From positions 1 to 57,527 of the forward strand of contig JAOTXT010000024.1 of NCBI GenBank assembly GCA_029862205.1: DNA of 57,527 nucleotides, written 5' to 3'. The notes under the pieces are model-generated. The model was not told the origin of the DNA. It worked only from the letters and a program-made list of their open reading frames with translations, and ran no database searches. This document shows, piece after piece, positions 34,699 through 42,833 of the stretch (position 1 is its first letter; each line of letters opens with the position of its first letter). Position numbers and translations under genes: made by a program. This DNA comes from Paracoccaceae bacterium (GTDB lineage: Bacteria > Pseudomonadota > Alphaproteobacteria > Rhodobacterales > Rhodobacteraceae).

Positions 34699-35676
34699 TC
34701 AGGTAGTTAGCAAGATCTTCCCTTGCAAACCACCCGCCTCCATCATCCGATGGGCCTCGGCGGCTTGGGCAAGGGGCAGCACCGCGTGGGTGACACTGCG
34801 CAACTTGCCTTGCGGGAACAGCGGCCAGGCGCGGGTCTCCAAGTCGCGGGCGACCGCGGCCTTGAAGTCGTCCGGCCGCGGCCTCAGCGTCGATCCGGTG
34901 ATGGTCAGGCGCTTCAGCATGACTGGCATCAGGTTCACGGTGACCTCGGCGCCCTTGCGGAAGGCCAGCTGCACGATCCGGCAATCCATCGCCGCGGCCT
35001 TGATGTTGCGGGCCACATAATCGCCGCCCATGAAATCCAGGGTCAGCCCGGCCCCGCCCGCCTCGCGCACGATTTCGACAAAATCCTCGTCGCGATAGTT
35101 GATCGCCCGCTCGGCGCCCAGTGCCTCGCAGAAGGCGCACGCCTCGGGCGAGCCGGCGGTGGTGAAGACGCGCAGTCCCAGCGCCGCGCCCATCATCACC
35201 GCGGTCGAGCCGATCCCGCCACTGCCGCCGTGGACCAGGAAGACGGTCCTGGGCGCGACCTCGTGGCCGAAGAAAAAGTTGCTCCAGACAGTGAAATAGG
35301 TCTCGCAGAGCCCGCCCGCATCGACCACGCCGATGCTTTTGGGCAGAGGCAGCGCATGATCGGCCTCGACCGCCACATATTCCGCGTAGCCGCCGCCCTT
35401 GGTGAGCGCGCAGACCTGGTCGCCCTCGCGCCACCGCGTCACGCCCCGACCCACTGCGGCGATCTCGCCAGCAACCTCAAGCCCTGGCAGGTCCGAGGCG
35501 CCGGGAGGCGGGTTATAGCGCCCCTGGCGCTGCATAATGTCCGGCCCGTTGACCCCGGCCGAGGCGATGCGGATCAGCACCTGGCCCGGGCCGGCCTCGG
35601 GGACGGGGCGTGTCGCCGCGCGCAGAACTTCGGGGCCACCGGGCTCGGTGATTTCGATCACAGTCATCTGGGCCAT
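34699..35676 (-). CDS. NAD(P)H-quinone oxidoreductase (zinc-independent MDR family, PIG3/QOR-type)
   Basis: The 325-residue protein is a medium-chain dehydrogenase/reductase without the zinc-binding ligand set. It has MTVIEITEPGGPEVL at the N-terminus, typical of the QOR/PIG3 group, and the NADPH-binding LVHGGSGGIGSTAVMMGAALG in the Rossmann domain. The enzyme reduces quinones or other conjugated carbonyls in the cytoplasm. It is divergent from the small exported protein at 35772, with 95 bases between. Confidence 0.93.
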   Translation of the reverse strand: MAQMTVIEITEPGGPEVLRAATRPVPEAGPGQVLIRIASAGVNGPDIMQRQGRYNPPPGASDLPGLEVAGEIAAVGRGVTRWREGDQVCALTKGGGYAEYVAVEADHALPLPKSIGVVDAGGLCETYFTVWSNFFFGHEVAPRTVFLVHGGSGGIGSTAVMMGAALGLRVFTTAGSPEACAFCEALGAERAINYRDEDFVEIVREAGGAGLTLDFMGGDYVARNIKAAAMDCRIVQLAFRKGAEVTVNLMPVMLKRLTITGSTLRPRPDDFKAAVARDLETRAWPLFPQGKLRSVTHAVLPLAQAAEAHRMMEAGGLQGKILLTT

Positions 35677-35771
35677 CGTCAGCTCCTTTGGCTGGGGCGG
35701 TTTTCTCTGCTTTAATCAAAGCGGCGCGGCGGGCGCAATCGCCCGCCCGCTCTGTTCGCAGGAGATCCTCG

Positions 35772-36119
35772 ATGCGCCTGACAGCCCTTGCCGCCGGCCT
35801 CGTCCTGGCCGCTCTCCCTGCAGCCGCCTCGGAAGAGCGCCCGCTCTTGGGACCGGGAATCGCCGAGGTCCTGACCGGCGCGGAGGTGATCGGAGAAGAC
35901 ACGCGCCAGCGCTTCTATGAAAGCGGCCGGACCCTCTACAACGATGGCCGTGACAGCTGGGGTTACTGGCGGGTCGAGGGCGACAAATACTGCTCGCAAT
36001 GGCCGCCGTCCGAGAGCTGGACCTGTTACGACATGCGCGCTTGGGAGGAGGGGGCCCGTGTCTGGGTCGCTTGGATCGGGCCCAACGGCACACGGTATGA
36101 CGGGTATGTGGAACGGTAG
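35772..36119 (+). CDS. Small exported hypothetical protein
   Basis: GGAG lies seven bases before the ATG at 35772, giving 115 residues. The N-terminus is a Sec signal (LTALAAGLVLAALPAAASEE). The mature part has RQRFYESGRTLYNDGRDSWG followed by GDKYCSQWPPSESWTCYDMR, a two-cysteine motif repeated loosely in a class of short exported alphaproteobacterial proteins. Role unknown. Confidence 0.8.
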   Translation: MRLTALAAGLVLAALPAAASEERPLLGPGIAEVLTGAEVIGEDTRQRFYESGRTLYNDGRDSWGYWRVEGDKYCSQWPPSESWTCYDMRAWEEGARVWVAWIGPNGTRYDGYVER

Positions 36120-36187
36120 GATTGTGCGTGGCGGTGCGATCCCCTAGACCTGCCGCCCAGGACCTTCCTGACCGACGAGCGGACGCG

Positions 36188-36847
36188 ATGACCCAGTCTT
36201 CTGCGATCGGCCCCCTGCCGGGCTACCTGATCGAGCGCTACAAAGCCTGGCACAACCTGCGCTTCGCTGAGAACCGCGCCTGGTTCGCCCGGCTCGCCAA
36301 GGAAGGCCAACGCCCGCGCGCCATGATGATCAGCTGCACCGACAGCCGGGTGAACACCGCTGAAATCTTCGGCGCCGAACCCGGCGACCTGTTCCTTGTG
36401 CGCAACGTTGCCGGGCTGGTCCCGCCCTATACCCCCGATCACCGCCATCATGGCACCTCGGCCGCCGTGGAATACGCGGTCAATGTCCTGAAGGTCGCCC
36501 ATGTGGTGGTGGTCGGCCATTCCAATTGCGGGGGCGTCAAGGCCTGCCACGACATGTGCGCGGGGCTGGCGCCCGAACTCGAAGCCGAGACCAGCTTCAT
36601 CGGGCGCTGGATGGATATTCTGCGCCCTGGCTACGAGCGGGTTGCAACCAAGCACTCGGATGCCGATGCCCGCTGCCAGGCCCTGGAAAAGGAGGCGGTG
36701 CTGACTTCGCTGGAGAATATCGGGAGCTTCCCCTTCGTCGCCGAGGCGGTCGCCGCGGGCGATCTGACGCTGCACGGCGCCTTCATCGACATCGGCACCG
36801 GCGGCCTGCTGGTCTACCGAGAGGGCGCTGGTTTCGCCGCCCCGTGA
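36188..36847 (+). CDS. Beta-class carbonic anhydrase
   Basis: The 219-residue enzyme catalyses CO2 + H2O to bicarbonate. Zinc ligands and the Asp/Arg dyad are visible: Cys, Asp and Arg in CTDSRVNTAEIFG and His and Cys in GHSNCGGVKA. The start at 36188 is chosen over the longer frame from 36122 because of the family's N-terminus (LPGYLIERYKAWHNLRF). It follows the exported protein by 68 bases. Likely role is supplying bicarbonate to carboxylases. Confidence 0.95.
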   Translation: MTQSSAIGPLPGYLIERYKAWHNLRFAENRAWFARLAKEGQRPRAMMISCTDSRVNTAEIFGAEPGDLFLVRNVAGLVPPYTPDHRHHGTSAAVEYAVNVLKVAHVVVVGHSNCGGVKACHDMCAGLAPELEAETSFIGRWMDILRPGYERVATKHSDADARCQALEKEAVLTSLENIGSFPFVAEAVAAGDLTLHGAFIDIGTGGLLVYREGAGFAAP

Positions 36848-36954
36848 GCAGCCGTAAGCTTGGAGCGAATTTTTTCGGCCGCTCACAAATTCGTGATCCA
36901 GGCTTTCCAATCCGCTGCCGGATTTGCAGCCGGGCGATTGTCGTATAGCGTTTA

Positions 36955-36975
36955 GGTTTCCGGGTTCCGGAAACC
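36955..36975. promoter_or_regulatory. Perfect 9-base hairpin upstream of cytochrome c'
   Basis: GGTTTCCGG-gtt-CCGGAAACC ends 34 bases before the ATG at 37010 and follows the carbonic anhydrase stop by about 107 bases. It may be an operator for the cytochrome gene or a weak terminator; no T tract follows. Confidence 0.45.
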
Positions 36976-37009
36976 ACATGAAGTCAAGGGGGGAGTAAGG
37001 GGAAAACAG

Positions 37010-37534
37010 ATGCACAAATCGTTTAAGATGATGTCCGTTATGGCGCTTAGCGCAGGGCTGGCCACAACGGCTATACTTATGCCGAACGCCGCGAATTCTC
37101 AGGATGCCGGCGAAAGAGCGATGGAGGCGCGCCAGGGATTGATGAAGCTTGTCGTCTGGGAGGCCGGTCCGCTGTTCGGCATGGCGTCGGGCGACATGGC
37201 CTATGATGCGGGGGCAGCTTCGGCGCATGCGGCGAATCTAGCGGCCCTGTCGCAATACCCGTATTCTGGGCTGTTCCTGCCCGGCACTTCGCAGGCAGAC
37301 CATCCCGGTAAGTCCTGTGCATTGGCGGACATCTGGGACGATACGGCCAAGGTTGATCAGGTGTACAAAGATTTCCAGGCGAAGGTCGCCACCCTTGTCG
37401 AAGTTGCGGGCGACGGTCAGCCGGCGTTAGCCGCCGCGGTCAGTGAAATGGGGAAGGCATGCGGCAGCTGCCACAAGCCATTCCGGGCCAAGGATGACTC
37501 GAAGCCCTTCGGACTCTGTGTGCCGGATCGCTGA
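37010..37534 (+). CDS. Cytochrome c' (class II c-type cytochrome)
   Basis: The 174-residue protein has a signal peptide (MMSVMALSAGLATTAILMP) and a C-terminal haem-binding motif CGSCH in MGKACGSCHKPFRAK, as in cytochromes c', where the haem site lies near the end of a four-helix bundle. Cytochromes c' bind NO or CO in the periplasm and can protect against nitrosative stress. GGGGGAGTAAGGGG precedes the ATG. A di-haem cytochrome c follows by 48 bases, so they are probably co-expressed. Confidence 0.92.
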   Translation: MHKSFKMMSVMALSAGLATTAILMPNAANSQDAGERAMEARQGLMKLVVWEAGPLFGMASGDMAYDAGAASAHAANLAALSQYPYSGLFLPGTSQADHPGKSCALADIWDDTAKVDQVYKDFQAKVATLVEVAGDGQPALAAAVSEMGKACGSCHKPFRAKDDSKPFGLCVPDR

Positions 37535-37582
37535 CTTTCCGGCGATTTCTGCATACTAGCCCGAGCCCCGGGACGTGACGCC

Positions 37583-38500
37583 GTGCGGAGATTTCTGATT
37601 GCGTCATGTCTGCTCGGCGCGGCCGGTGTCGCTGTCTTCTGGTTGCTGACGATGCCGCGCACCATCGCGGCGGGCGATCTTCCGGATTACGACGGCGACC
37701 CGGCCAAAGGCCGGCATGTGTTCTATGCTTCCGGCTGCGCGTCCTGCCACGCCGCCCCTGGCGCTAAGGGTGACGACAAGCTCAAGCTTTCTGGCGGCCT
37801 TGGCCTCGAAAGCCCGTTCGGCATCTTCTACGCGTCCAATATCTCGCCCGATCCCACCCACGGGATCGGCGGCTGGACCGCGGCCGAATTCGTGAATGCC
37901 ATGATGCGCGGCGTGTCGCCAGAGGGCCGCCATTACTACCCGGCCTTCCCCTATCTCTCCTACCAGAGCATGACGGTCGAGGACGTGCTGGACCTGAAGG
38001 CATTTATGGATACCCTGCCGGCCGTTGCGGGCGAAGCCCCGCCGCATGATCTGCCGTTGCCGCTCCGGCTGCGCCGCGGGCTCGGACTGTGGAAGGCGCT
38101 CTACATGGACTACGCGCCCTTCGCTCCCGACCCGACCGCCAGCGCACAGATCAACCGCGGCGCCTATCTGGTGTCCGGCCCCGGCCATTGCGGCGAATGC
38201 CATACGCCGCGCGATCTCCTCGGCGGGCCCGACGCGGACCGGGCCTACGCAGGCAGCCCAGCACCCAAAGCCAAGGATTCCGTTCCCAACATTACATCGC
38301 ATAAGGACGGTATCGGCGACTGGTCGATCCGGCAAATCACGACGGCACTTAAGCTGGGGCTGCTGCCGAATTTCGACAGCTTCGGCGGCACAATGATCCC
38401 GGTGCAGGAGAACATGGCCAAATTGCCCGAGGAAGATCTGCTGGCGATCGCAGTCTATCTGAAATCCCTGCCGCCCAAACCCAGCCGCCGCAAGAAATAG
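37583..38500 (+). CDS. Di-haem cytochrome c
   Basis: Translation starts at a GTG. The 305-residue protein has an N-terminal hydrophobic anchor (LLGAAGVAVFWLLTMPRTIA) and two CxxCH motifs, CASCH at about residue 52 and CGECH at about residue 206, each in a class I cytochrome c domain. This two-domain layout occurs in electron-transfer subunits of membrane dehydrogenases, for example those taking electrons from aldehyde, alcohol or gluconate enzymes. No such dehydrogenase is adjacent. The partner here may be the cytochrome c' upstream. Confidence 0.9.
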   Translation: MRRFLIASCLLGAAGVAVFWLLTMPRTIAAGDLPDYDGDPAKGRHVFYASGCASCHAAPGAKGDDKLKLSGGLGLESPFGIFYASNISPDPTHGIGGWTAAEFVNAMMRGVSPEGRHYYPAFPYLSYQSMTVEDVLDLKAFMDTLPAVAGEAPPHDLPLPLRLRRGLGLWKALYMDYAPFAPDPTASAQINRGAYLVSGPGHCGECHTPRDLLGGPDADRAYAGSPAPKAKDSVPNITSHKDGIGDWSIRQITTALKLGLLPNFDSFGGTMIPVQENMAKLPEEDLLAIAVYLKSLPPKPSRRKK

Positions 38501-38615
38501 CGATCCGCTTGCGCCGATCCCATTCTGGTGCCATCCTCGGCGAGGAACGCGGCAGATAAGCCGCGCACGCCCGGACCCGAGTATCCCGGGCGCCGAAGAA
38601 CCAGGGAGCTCTCGT

Positions 38616-39071
38616 TTGCGCAAGTTTCTCATCGTCGTCGACGAGACGCCCGAATGCATGAACGCCATGCGCTTCGCCGTCAGGCGCGCCCAGAATACGG
38701 GCGGCGGCGTGACCATGCTCTACGTGATCGAGCCGGACGACTTTCAGCACTGGATGGGCGTCGCCCGGGTGATGCAGGCCGAGGCGCGCGAGACCGCCGA
38801 GGCGCGATTGCTGCAACTGGCCGACGAGATGAAAGCACTAAGTGGTGTGATGCCCGAATTCGTCATCCGCGAGGGCAAGCGGGCCGAGGAAGTGCTGAAA
38901 TTCATCGAGGAAGACCCAGATATCGGCGTCCTTGTGCTGGGCGCCGGCGAGGGGGAGGGCCCGGGCCCGCTGGTCAGCCATCTGGTCACCAAGCTGGGCC
39001 ACCGCCTGCCGGTCCCGGTAACAGTCGTGCCCGGCGGCATGTCGATGGAACGCATCGACGCCGTTTGCTGA
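38616..39071 (+). CDS. Universal stress protein (UspA family)
   Basis: A TTG start at 38616 follows GGGAG; the product has 151 residues. The N-terminal beta strand RKFLIVVDETPECMNAMRFA and the LVLGAGEGEGPGPLVSHL phosphate-loop-like segment place it among Usp proteins. The loop differs from the classic G-x2-G-x9-G pattern, so ATP binding is uncertain. Cytoplasmic; role in stress tolerance is inferred from the family. Confidence 0.87.
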   Translation: MRKFLIVVDETPECMNAMRFAVRRAQNTGGGVTMLYVIEPDDFQHWMGVARVMQAEARETAEARLLQLADEMKALSGVMPEFVIREGKRAEEVLKFIEEDPDIGVLVLGAGEGEGPGPLVSHLVTKLGHRLPVPVTVVPGGMSMERIDAVC

Positions 39072-39079
39072 GCCGCCAA

Positions 39080-39115
39080 GCGCGTATTCGGGCGCGTATT
39101 CGAGCGCGCATTTTA
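39080..39115 (+). repeat. Three-copy 12-bp tandem repeat next to the Irr box
   Basis: GCGCGTATTCGG, GCGCGTATTCGA and the diverged GCGCGCATTTTA run head to tail from 39080 to 39115, eight bases after the stress protein stop and running into the Irr-like box. Confidence 0.8.
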
Positions 39116-39128
39116 GAATGATTCTTGA
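39112..39128 (+). promoter_or_regulatory. Irr box (ICE motif) upstream of the Nfu scaffold gene
   Basis: The core AGAAT-G-ATTCT (39115-39125) is a perfect palindrome inside TTTAGAATGATTCTTGA, which matches the published alphaproteobacterial Irr/ICE consensus TTTAGAA-N3-TTCTAAA at nearly every position. It lies 50 bases before the ATG at 39179. Binding by Irr is inferred from the motif, not shown. Confidence 0.7.
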
Positions 39129-39178
39129 TTTTGGGACCCAAACGGGCCATCTCTGATCCCATAAACGGGAGACGTCCG

Positions 39179-39736
39179 ATGTTCATCCAGACCGAAGCCA
39201 CGCCAAACCCGGCGACCCTGAAATTCCTGCCTGGCCAGCCGGTCATGCCGTCGGGCTCGGCGGATTTCCCCAGCGCCCAGGGCGCGGAGGCCTCGCCGCT
39301 CGCCGAGCGGCTGTTCGCGGTCGACGGGGTGACTGGGGTCTTCCTGGGCACGGATTTCGTCACTGTGACCAAGGGCGACGTGGATTGGGCCCATATCAAG
39401 CCCGCGCTGCTGGGCGCGATCATGGAGCACTACAATTCCGGCGCGCCCGTCATGAAGGGCGACAGCCATGCCGTCGAGCACGCCGCGCATGACGGCCCGG
39501 ACGGCGAGATCGTCGGCCAGATCAAGGAGTTGCTGGACACGCGCGTCCGCCCAGCGGTGGCCCAGGACGGCGGCGACATCACCTTTCACGGATACGAGAA
39601 GGGGGTGGTCTACCTGCACATGCAGGGGGCTTGCGCGGGGTGTCCCTCCTCGACCCTGACCTTGAAGCACGGGATCGAGAACCTTCTGCGCCACTATATC
39701 CCCGAGATCATCGAAGTCCGTCCGGTCGGGGTTTGA
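39179..39736 (+). CDS. Nfu-type iron-sulfur cluster scaffold protein
   Basis: The ATG at 39179 begins MFIQTEATPNPATLKF, the Nfu_N domain signature. The C-terminal NifU domain holds the cluster-binding CxxC in GACAGCPSSTLTLKHGIENL. The 185-residue length is typical. It acts as a carrier that moves Fe-S clusters to target enzymes. The in-frame extension to 39125 would begin inside the regulatory palindrome and is rejected. An Irr-like box upstream suggests iron-responsive control. Confidence 0.94.
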   Translation: MFIQTEATPNPATLKFLPGQPVMPSGSADFPSAQGAEASPLAERLFAVDGVTGVFLGTDFVTVTKGDVDWAHIKPALLGAIMEHYNSGAPVMKGDSHAVEHAAHDGPDGEIVGQIKELLDTRVRPAVAQDGGDITFHGYEKGVVYLHMQGACAGCPSSTLTLKHGIENLLRHYIPEIIEVRPVGV

Positions 39737-39799
39737 CGAAGCGATTGCCGTTTTGCCACGGCTTGACCGGGGCATCTCATCCAATGCCTATGAGAGACC

Positions 39800-39816
39800 G
39801 CCCGGCCAAGCCGGGC
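39800..39816. repeat. Palindromic element GCCCGGC-caa-GCCGGGC
   Basis: Perfect 7-base arms around three bases, in the gap between the Nfu gene and tsaB. It has the look of the short GC-rich palindromes scattered in alphaproteobacterial genomes. Confidence 0.6.
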
Positions 39817-39855
39817 GATGACGCTTAGGAACCGGCGCAATCGGATGGATTTGCT

Positions 39856-40407
39856 TTGATACTCGCGATCGACACCAGCGCGGCGCAATGCGCCGTCGCG
39901 CTGCTGGGCGGCGGCGTTCTCGTCCAGCGCCGCGCGGCCATGGAGCGCGGCCATGCCGAGCACCTGTTCCCGATGATTGAGGACGCGCTCGCCGAGGCGG
40001 GCGCGGTCTATGGCGACCTGACGCGGATCGCGGTCTGCACTGGCCCGGGCTCGTTCACCGGGGTGCGGATCGGGGTCGCGGCGGCGCGCGGGCTGGCGAT
40101 CGGCTGTGCGATCCCCGTGGTCGGCATCACCCGGTTCGAGGCATTGGCGGTGGAAGCGGAAGGCGCGGCCACGATCCGTCTACGGGGCCGGGGCGGCAGC
40201 GCATACTGCCAAGATTTCGACGCTGCGGGCCAAGCGATCTGCGCGCCCCAGATCGGCGAGGGCGCAGGCGATGACCCCTTGCCCGACCCGGTCGTGATCG
40301 CACGGCTGGCGAAGGACCGCGTGCCCGGCGCCCCGCCCGCGCCGCTCTATCTACGAGGCGCCGATGCCGACCCACCGCGCGACGGCCCTCCAGTGATGCT
40401 GGATTGA
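39856..40407 (+). CDS. tsaB: tRNA threonylcarbamoyladenosine biosynthesis protein TsaB
   Basis: The gene begins with a TTG at 39856 and codes for 183 residues, a short form of TsaB. The family's N-terminal ILAIDTSAAQCAVALL, the HAEHLFPMIEDALAEAG segment and the TGPGSFTGVRIGVAAARGLA block are clear. TsaB partners TsaD and TsaE to make the t6A37 base on tRNAs that read ANN codons. RimI follows five bases later, the usual pairing. Confidence 0.93.
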   Translation: MILAIDTSAAQCAVALLGGGVLVQRRAAMERGHAEHLFPMIEDALAEAGAVYGDLTRIAVCTGPGSFTGVRIGVAAARGLAIGCAIPVVGITRFEALAVEAEGAATIRLRGRGGSAYCQDFDAAGQAICAPQIGEGAGDDPLPDPVVIARLAKDRVPGAPPAPLYLRGADADPPRDGPPVMLD

Positions 40408-40411
40408 TCCA

Positions 40412-40912
40412 ATGACCAGGCTTGAGGAGAGATCGGAAACCGATCTTCGATTGGCCAAGTCCCTGTCTCAGGTCCACGCCGCCGCCTTCGCCGGCCAGGG
40501 CCGCGCCTGGAGCGGGCCCGAGATCCTCGCGCTGATCTCCGAGCCCCGCGTTTCGCTGTTGCTCGCCTATTCCGAGGCCGAGGACGGCGTGCTGGCGCCA
40601 GCCTGCTTCGCGCTCTACCGGGTGGCAGCCGGCGAGGCGGAGCTCTTGACGCTCGCGGTGGCGCCGGACGCGCGGCGCCATGGCCTAGGCCGGGGCCTGG
40701 TCAGGGGTTTCATCAACAGAGCGGCGTCTGATGGCGCCCGACGCCTGTTCCTGCAGGTCGGTGCGGGAAACGCCCCCGCGCTTGGTCTCTACACCCAGTC
40801 CGGGTTCAGGGAATGCGGACGCCGCCCTGGCTACTACCTGCGTCCCAACGGCGACCGCGAGGACGCGGTCGCGATGGAGCTGACGCTTGCCGCCGCCGAT
40901 CCGCCAGAGTAA
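40412..40912 (+). CDS. rimI: RimI-like GNAT N-acetyltransferase
   Basis: The 166-residue GNAT protein follows tsaB by four bases. Motif A is LLTLAVAPDARRHGLGRGLV and motif B is APALGLYTQSGFRECGRRPG, matching RimI, which acetylates the N-terminus of ribosomal protein S18 and is often next to tsaB. The context supports the name; a general GNAT role cannot be excluded. Confidence 0.88.
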   Translation: MTRLEERSETDLRLAKSLSQVHAAAFAGQGRAWSGPEILALISEPRVSLLLAYSEAEDGVLAPACFALYRVAAGEAELLTLAVAPDARRHGLGRGLVRGFINRAASDGARRLFLQVGAGNAPALGLYTQSGFRECGRRPGYYLRPNGDREDAVAMELTLAAADPPE

Positions 40913-40921
40913 ATCTGCCCT

Positions 40922-40956
40922 CCATGACCTATCAGGGTGTCCCATGACCTTACAGG
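40922..40956 (+). repeat. Two 15-base direct repeats upstream of leuC
   Basis: CCATGACCTATCAGG (40922-40936) and CCATGACCTTACAGG (40942-40956) start 20 bases apart, about two helix turns. Each contains an ATG; the first would code only for MTYQGVP and the second for 46 residues ending at 41084. They could be regulator half-sites or leader-peptide starts. Confidence 0.5.
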
Positions 40957-41094
40957 ATTCAGGCGTGATCGTCCTAGCCGACCGGGCCCGTCTGCCTTGG
41001 CGGTTCCATGGGCGTCTCGCGGCTTCAGTGCTTGCGGGCTGGGCGGCCCGCCACACCAAGTCTGCCCCAACGAAGCCCCGCTAGGAGACCTGCC

Positions 41095-42504
41095 ATGACC
41101 GCCCCCAAAACCCTCTACGACAAGATCTGGGATGCCCATGTCGCCGACCAGTCGGAAGACGGCACCTGCCTGCTCTACATCGACCGCCACCTGGTCCACG
41201 AGGTGACCAGCCCGCAGGCCTTCGAGGGACTGCGCATGGCGGGCCGCAAGGTTCGCGCGCCGGGCTCGACGCTTGCGGTGCCCGACCACAATGTGGCGAC
41301 GACGCTGGACCGCAACGAGGGGATCAAGGACGAGCAAAGCCGGATCCAGGTCGAGGAACTGCGCAAGAACGCCGCCGATTTCGGGATCGAGCTTTTCGAC
41401 GTCGACGACCCGCGCCAGGGGATCGTGCATATCATCGGGCCGGAGCAAGGGCTGACCCAGCCCGGCATGACCATCGTCTGCGGCGACAGCCACACCGCGA
41501 CCCATGGCGCCTTCGGGGCCTTGGCGCACGGCATCGGCACCTCCGAGGTCGAGCATGTGCTGGCGACCCAGACCCTGATCCAGAAGAAATCGAAGAACAT
41601 GAAGGTCGAGGTCACGGGCACCCTGCCCGCGGGCGTGACCGCCAAGGACATCACGTTGTCGATCATCGGCGAGACCGGCACCGCCGGGGGCACCGGCCAT
41701 GTGATCGAATATTGCGGCGACGCAATCCGCGCGCTCTCGATGGAGGGCCGGATGACCGTCTGCAACATGGCGATCGAGGGCGGGGCGCGGGCCGGTCTGG
41801 TGGCGCCCGACGAGAAGACCTTCGATTATCTGAAGGGCCGCCCCAAGGCACCGAAGGGCGCCCAGTGGGAGATGGCGATCGCCTATTGGAAGACACTCTT
41901 CACCGACGAGGGCGCCCATTTCGACAAGATCGTGACGCTTCGCGCCGAGGATATCACCCCGGTCGTAACCTGGGGCACCAGCCCCGAGGACGTGCTGCCG
42001 ATCACGGCAACGGTTCCAAGCCCTGGCGATTTCGCCGATGCGGGCAAACAGGCGGCGGCCAAGCGCTCGCTCGACTATATGGGGCTAACCCCAGGCACGC
42101 CCCTGAGCCAGATCGAAGTGGACACCGTCTTCATTGGATCGTGCACCAACGGCCGGATCGAAGACCTGCGCGAGGTGGCCAAGGTCGTCGAGGGCAAACG
42201 GGTCAAGGAGGGGCTTCGGGCCATGATCGTGCCGGGCTCGGGCCTGGTGCGCGCCCAGGCGGAGGAGGAGGGCATCGCCGATATCCTCAAGGCCGCGGGC
42301 TTCGATTGGCGCCTGGCGGGCTGCTCAATGTGTCTCGGCATGAATCCGGACCAGCTGGCGCCGGGCGAGCGCTGTGCCTCGACCTCGAACCGCAACTTCG
42401 AGGGCCGCCAGGGCAAGGGCGGACGCACCCATCTTGTCAGCCCCGCCATGGCCGCCGCCGCGGCGCTGACCGGCCGGCTGACCGATGTTCGGGAATTGAT
42501 GTAG
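41095..42504 (+). CDS. leuC: 3-isopropylmalate dehydratase large subunit
   Basis: AGGAG precedes the ATG at 41095; the longer frame from 41008 is rejected. The 469-residue protein is an aconitase-family enzyme of leucine biosynthesis, isomerising 2- to 3-isopropylmalate with LeuD. The [4Fe-4S] cysteines are in [11 protein letters not shown] and [10 protein letters not shown]. Substrate-site motifs are [20 protein letters not shown] and [11 protein letters not shown]. No leuD follows within the window; a structured palindromic region does. Confidence 0.96.
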   Translation: MTAPKTLYDKIWDAHVADQSEDGTCLLYIDRHLVHEVTSPQAFEGLRMAGRKVRAPGSTLAVPDHNVATTLDRNEGIKDEQSRIQVEELRKNAADFGIELFDVDDPRQGIVHIIGPEQGLTQPGMTIVCGDSHTATHGAFGALAHGIGTSEVEHVLATQTLIQKKSKNMKVEVTGTLPAGVTAKDITLSIIGETGTAGGTGHVIEYCGDAIRALSMEGRMTVCNMAIEGGARAGLVAPDEKTFDYLKGRPKAPKGAQWEMAIAYWKTLFTDEGAHFDKIVTLRAEDITPVVTWGTSPEDVLPITATVPSPGDFADAGKQAAAKRSLDYMGLTPGTPLSQIEVDTVFIGSCTNGRIEDLREVAKVVEGKRVKEGLRAMIVPGSGLVRAQAEEEGIADILKAAGFDWRLAGCSMCLGMNPDQLAPGERCASTSNRNFEGRQGKGGRTHLVSPAMAAAAALTGRLTDVRELM

Positions 42505-42833
42505 GGGCGTTTGCGCTTTATTGCGCGAAGCCTGATCGGCTTGGACCTCCGCTTGAACGGATGGAGGGCAGCGACCGACCGCGGGCGGAAGCGAAGCGCC
42601 CGCGCCCCAAAATCGTATCTTGGGGGGGCGGTCGGGCGCTGCCCGGCGGTGCCCGCCGGGCGGGGTGGGTAGTATTCTTGATTCATTATCTTCGCACGTC
42701 GAAATAGGCCCAGAAAAGCTACGGGCCGCCGAGAAACCCCAGCGGCCCATCGCCGACCGAAAAACTCCAGCCCACTTACACGAAATGCGTAATTGGAAAG
42801 GGCAAATGTCAACGTGCCTCCCGGAAACAAACG
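42505..42833. other. Structured non-coding region between convergent leuC and rmuC
   Basis: No gene is supported here. A large inverted repeat, GGGCAGCG(A)CCGACCGC at 42566-42582 against 42628-42644 with one mismatch, encloses two hairpins (42581-42603 and 42605-42625). A third, GCCCGGCG-gtgcc-CGCCGGGC, follows at 42641-42661. It may end transcription from both sides; the remainder is lower in GC and featureless. Confidence 0.7.
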
